Assembly: GCA_028284605.1 (NCBI GenBank)
Contig: JANQRL010000026.1
Span: forward strand, 1-58,068
Source of the DNA: Paracoccaceae bacterium
GTDB taxonomy: Bacteria > Pseudomonadota > Alphaproteobacteria > Rhodobacterales > Rhodobacteraceae
Direction: 5' to 3'
Length of the DNA stretch: 58,068 bases
This document shows, piece by piece, positions 55,576-58,068 of the stretch (the stretch's first letter is position 1; the number at the start of each line of letters is the position of its first letter). A program made the position numbers and the translations under genes. A model generated the notes under the pieces. That model made no database searches. It was given only the letters and a program-made list of their open reading frames with translations, and was not told the origin of the DNA.

Positions 55576-56751
55576 TCAGATCACGGCCCGTTCCAGAAGC
55601 GGGCGGTTTTCGGCGATACGCTCCGGCCCGAGGGGCGAAAGGTCAAGACTGCGGTAGGCCCCATGGACGATCAGCTCCGCCAGCCCGCGTCCGACAGCGG
55701 GGGATTGCTGGAGGCCGTGGCCGGAAAATCCGTTCGCGATCAGGAGGTTCGCGATTTCCGGGTGGCGGCCGAGCACGGCGTTCTGGTCGAGCGTGTTGTA
55801 GTCGTAATGCCCGACCCAGGAGGAGATCAGCTTCAATCGGTCGAAGGCCGGGATGCGGGTGGCCAGCAGCGGCCAGACCTTCTCCTCCCAGATGCCATGG
55901 TCCATCGCGAAATCGTCCACATCGACGGCGGGATCGTCGTCGGGCGGGCAGCCGGCGAGGTAATTGGCGCCGTCGCTGCGGACATGCACGCCGGAGGGGT
56001 CGATGGTGAGCGGGAGCGGCTGGGGAAGGGGCTCGGCGGCGGCGAAGACGAAGGAGTAGCGGCGCCGGGGCTCGATCGGCAGCGGCAGGCCCAGCCCGGC
56101 GGTCAACGCCGCCGTCCGTGTGCCGGCGGCAACGACCACCGTCCCGGCCGAGAGCGTCGTGCCGGACGAGAGGCGGAGACCCGCCACACCTCCGCTGTCA
56201 ATGTCGAGGTCCACCACCTCGTCATGGAGATAGGTCACGCCCAGGGCCCGGGCCTTCCGGCGCAGGGCCTCGAAGAGGGTCGCGCCATCGAAATAGCCCT
56301 CGTCGAGGGGGTTGTGGGAGCCGGCGACGATGCCGCCCAAGGCGAAGAACGGCCATTCGGCGGCGATCTCCTCGGGCGTCAGGATGCGGGTTCCGGCGCC
56401 GAGCCGCGCTTGCAGCCTTTGTGCGCCCCGGAGTGTCTCGGCGAAGTCCTCGGTGCCGGCCAGATAGAGATAGCCGAAATCGTGGAACAGGATCCCGGGC
56501 GCCTCCGGGTCGTCCACGAAGCTCTTGAAATCGCAGATGAACTCGGCGCCGAACTGCGAGATGCGGATATTGATCTCGGTGCCGAATTGCTGCCGGATAC
56601 AGGAATTGGTGCGGCTGGTGGCGGCGAATTCGTAGGTCGGGTCGCGCTCGATCACCGCGATCCGGCCGTCGAAATCGGGGTCGCGGGCGGTCCACCAGGC
56701 GATGGACGTGCCGATCATCCCGCCGCCGATCACGATCACGTCGTAGCTCAT
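55576..56751 (-). CDS. FAD-dependent oxidoreductase (DAO family)
   Basis: 391-aa flavoprotein of the D-amino-acid oxidase / glycine oxidase-like fold. N-terminal dinucleotide-binding 'YDVIVIGGGMIGTSIAWWTA' (GxGxxG), 'RTNSCIRQQFGTEINIRISQ' (Arg-rich substrate entry), 'LSAGTVVVAAGTRTAALTAG' and the C-terminal FAD clasp 'LLIANGFSGHGLQQSPAVGR'. It likely oxidises an amine or amino acid. Cotranscribed with the uronate dehydrogenase-like gene, so the pair may convert a sugar- or amine-derived compound; no further inference is safe. Confidence 0.88.
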   Translation of the reverse strand: MSYDVIVIGGGMIGTSIAWWTARDPDFDGRIAVIERDPTYEFAATSRTNSCIRQQFGTEINIRISQFGAEFICDFKSFVDDPEAPGILFHDFGYLYLAGTEDFAETLRGAQRLQARLGAGTRILTPEEIAAEWPFFALGGIVAGSHNPLDEGYFDGATLFEALRRKARALGVTYLHDEVVDLDIDSGGVAGLRLSSGTTLSAGTVVVAAGTRTAALTAGLGLPLPIEPRRRYSFVFAAAEPLPQPLPLTIDPSGVHVRSDGANYLAGCPPDDDPAVDVDDFAMDHGIWEEKVWPLLATRIPAFDRLKLISSWVGHYDYNTLDQNAVLGRHPEIANLLIANGFSGHGLQQSPAVGRGLAELIVHGAYRSLDLSPLGPERIAENRPLLERAVI

Positions 56752-56789
56752 GGGCCGACGCTAGCCGGGCGGCGGCGGGATGCAAGCCG

Positions 56790-57815
56790 TCACTCGCCGC
56801 GCCTCTGGCGGCGTATCTCCTTGGCTTCCCGCGCCATCCGTCCGAAGGCGCGGTCCTTCGCCCGGGTCTCGGCGATGCTGGCCGAGGCCACGACCTCTTC
56901 GCGTTGGAGCTTCCGCCAGCGGGCGAGTCGCGCCGGGTCGAGCCGGCCTTCCGCCACCGCTTCCTGCACCGCGCAGCCGGGCTCGGTGTCATGGGCGCAA
57001 TCGCGGAACCTGCATTGGGCCGCGAGGTCCGCAATGTCGTCGAAGACCGCGTCGAGCCCGTCGCCGATATCGAGAATGCGCAGCTCCCGCATCCCCGGCG
57101 TGTCGATGATCCATCCGCCCGACAGCGTCGCCCGCAGCCCCCGCCGCGTCGTCGTGTGCCGGCCCTTCGCATCGTCCTCCCGGATCCCGGCGGTCAGGTC
57201 TGCGGTCCCGGTCAGCGCGTTTTGCAGCGTGGTCTTGCCGACGCCCGAGGACCCGACCAGCGCCAGGGTCTGCCCGTCCCGGCACCAGGGATCGAGGCGG
57301 CGCGCCTCTTCCGGGTCCCTGGCATTGAGCGTCAGCGCCGTGACCAGCGGCGAGAGCGCCTCTGCCTGCCGCCGATAGCTCTCCGGGTCGTCCACCGTAT
57401 CGGCCCGGGTGATGAGGATGAGCGGCAGGCAGCCCGCGCCGAGGGCAAGGGCCAGATAGCGCTCCAGCCGGGCCGGGTTGAAGTCCGCGTTGCAGCTCGT
57501 GACGATGCCGAGCGTGTCGACATTGGCGGCGATGAGCTGGCGCTCTGTCCCGCCGCCCGCCGCGGCGCGGGCGAGCAGGGTCTGGCGGTCGAGGAGCCGC
57601 GTCGTGCGCTCCCCCTCGGCCAGGACCCAATCGCCCACCGCGAACTCAGAGGCCGGAAGATGGGGGACGAGGCTCAGCGGCCCGTCGGGGCCCAGAGCGT
57701 CGAGGCGGGTGCGGTGAATAGCGGTGAGGCGCGCAGGCCGGCCGGTGTCCTCCGGTCCGGTCTGGCGCGCGAAATGGTCCGACCATCCAAGGCCGGCAAG
57801 CAAGTCTGATGTCAT
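56790..57815 (-). CDS. rsgA: ribosome small subunit-dependent GTPase A
   Basis: 341-aa circularly permuted GTPase that checks late 30S assembly. The GTPase motifs occur in permuted order: G4-like 'LILITRADTVDDPESYRRQA', G1 'LALVGSSGVGKTTLQNALTG' and G3 'GGWIIDTPGMRELRILDIG'. The zinc knuckle 'CRFRDCAHDTEPGCAVQEAV' (CxxxxCxHxxxxxC) and the helical C-terminus complete the family form. An N-terminal OB-fold precedes. ATG 57815 agrees with the family; the longer frame upstream is not supported. Its neighbour is the SRP RNA gene on the same strand, about 160 bp upstream; 57816-57973 has no other feature. Confidence 0.95.
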   Translation of the reverse strand: MTSDLLAGLGWSDHFARQTGPEDTGRPARLTAIHRTRLDALGPDGPLSLVPHLPASEFAVGDWVLAEGERTTRLLDRQTLLARAAAGGGTERQLIAANVDTLGIVTSCNADFNPARLERYLALALGAGCLPLILITRADTVDDPESYRRQAEALSPLVTALTLNARDPEEARRLDPWCRDGQTLALVGSSGVGKTTLQNALTGTADLTAGIREDDAKGRHTTTRRGLRATLSGGWIIDTPGMRELRILDIGDGLDAVFDDIADLAAQCRFRDCAHDTEPGCAVQEAVAEGRLDPARLARWRKLQREEVVASASIAETRAKDRAFGRMAREAKEIRRQRRGE

Positions 57816-57973
57816 CGGGAAGTGCCCTTGATCGAAGCAAGTCGAAACCGGCGCGGGCCGGTCGCTCTGATGCCGGGCGGGCGGTCGGCCGTCAGGTGCG
57901 GCGTCAGACCCCGGCCCGGAGGGTGGCTGCAATCTCCACGAGGGCCTCCGTCCGGCTCGCTGCGGATCAAGGT

Positions 57974-58068
57974 GAGAGGCTGGACAACGACCCAAGCGGG
58001 GCTCGTTACGGCTGCTTCCTTCCGGACCTGACCGGGTTGGCGAGGCGCCTGCCCGCGCCAACCTCTCG
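57974..58068 (-). ncRNA. ffs: signal recognition particle RNA, small bacterial type (4.5S)
   Basis: The minus strand carries the SRP domain IV signature GGTCAGGTCCGGAAGGAAGC followed by AGCC, with the asymmetric loop bound by Ffh. The ends pair: GAGAGGTTGG near 58067 with CCAGCCTCTC ending at 57974, giving a rod of about 95 nt. The exact 5' end may lie a base or two beyond the window. It guides Ffh to signal sequences of membrane proteins. Confidence 0.93.

Noticed and set aside
54616-57378. 920-codon plus-strand open frame over the Udh-like, FAD oxidoreductase and rsgA genes
   Set aside because: It is antisense to three recognised genes; no domain is visible in its translation.

Overview
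The window is GC-rich DNA from an alphaproteobacterium, most likely Rhodobacterales (Roseobacter/Rhodobacteraceae). The evidence is a gcrA cell-cycle regulator, a DUF1523-type membrane protein, a two-domain ALDH16-type aldehyde dehydrogenase, a class II-like aroA coupled to cmk, and an alphaproteobacterial SRP RNA beside rsgA. No complete-genome context is visible, so the genus is left open.

Layout. 1-12.3 kb: chromosomal genes (GNAT, ASCH, class III aminotransferase, ppk2, rimO, SDR, gcrA, EamA transporter, ClbS/DfsB-like, Zn protease). They include an IS3 remnant fused in frame upstream of rimO and a frameshifted 2OG-Fe(II) oxygenase-like pseudogene. 12.4-17.7 kb: a biosynthetic block, argD-argF behind a short Arg-rich leader peptide, then aroA-GFA-cmk overlapping by a few bases. 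17.9-31.0 kb: a 13-kb genomic island inserted in tRNA-Gly(GCC), bounded by a perfect 49-bp repeat. It carries a P4-type integrase, an AlpA-like regulator, a TOTE-type primase-helicase followed by iteron-like repeats, several unrecognised genes, a second tyrosine recombinase, a GIY-YIG-like protein, an XRE/ImmA pair, and a low-GC ATPase + FRG-domain gene pair at the tRNA end. There are no capsid, terminase or conjugation genes, so it looks like a replicating satellite or integrative element with defence-like cargo.

31.2-45.1 kb: phosphoesterase, P1 peptidase, creatinase, L,D-transpeptidase, then a cluster of poorly known genes (coiled coil, unknown 369-aa protein, AAA ATPase, small membrane proteins, DUF6638-like, DUF1523). 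A Phd/PemK-like toxin-antitoxin pair and a low-GC membrane gene interrupt this cluster. 45.4-58.1 kb: alkaline phosphatase, a deoC-hicA-hicB-ALDH16 operon, a two-component system, rpe, an AraC regulator facing a uronate dehydrogenase-like/FAD oxidoreductase operon, rsgA and the SRP RNA.

Three observations stand out. First, a 14-residue leader ending in five Arg codons and stop, followed by GC-rich hairpins, lies just before argD and suggests arginine-sensing attenuation. Second, at least eight intergenic sites carry two palindromes 0-5 bp apart. Stem sequences vary, but where the centres are not self-complementary, the centre of one palindrome is the reverse complement of the other; this looks like an undescribed twin-hairpin/kissing-loop element. 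Third, the island's ATPase-FRG pair and GIY-YIG gene are candidate anti-phage systems. All calls come from reading the sequence; no database search was run.
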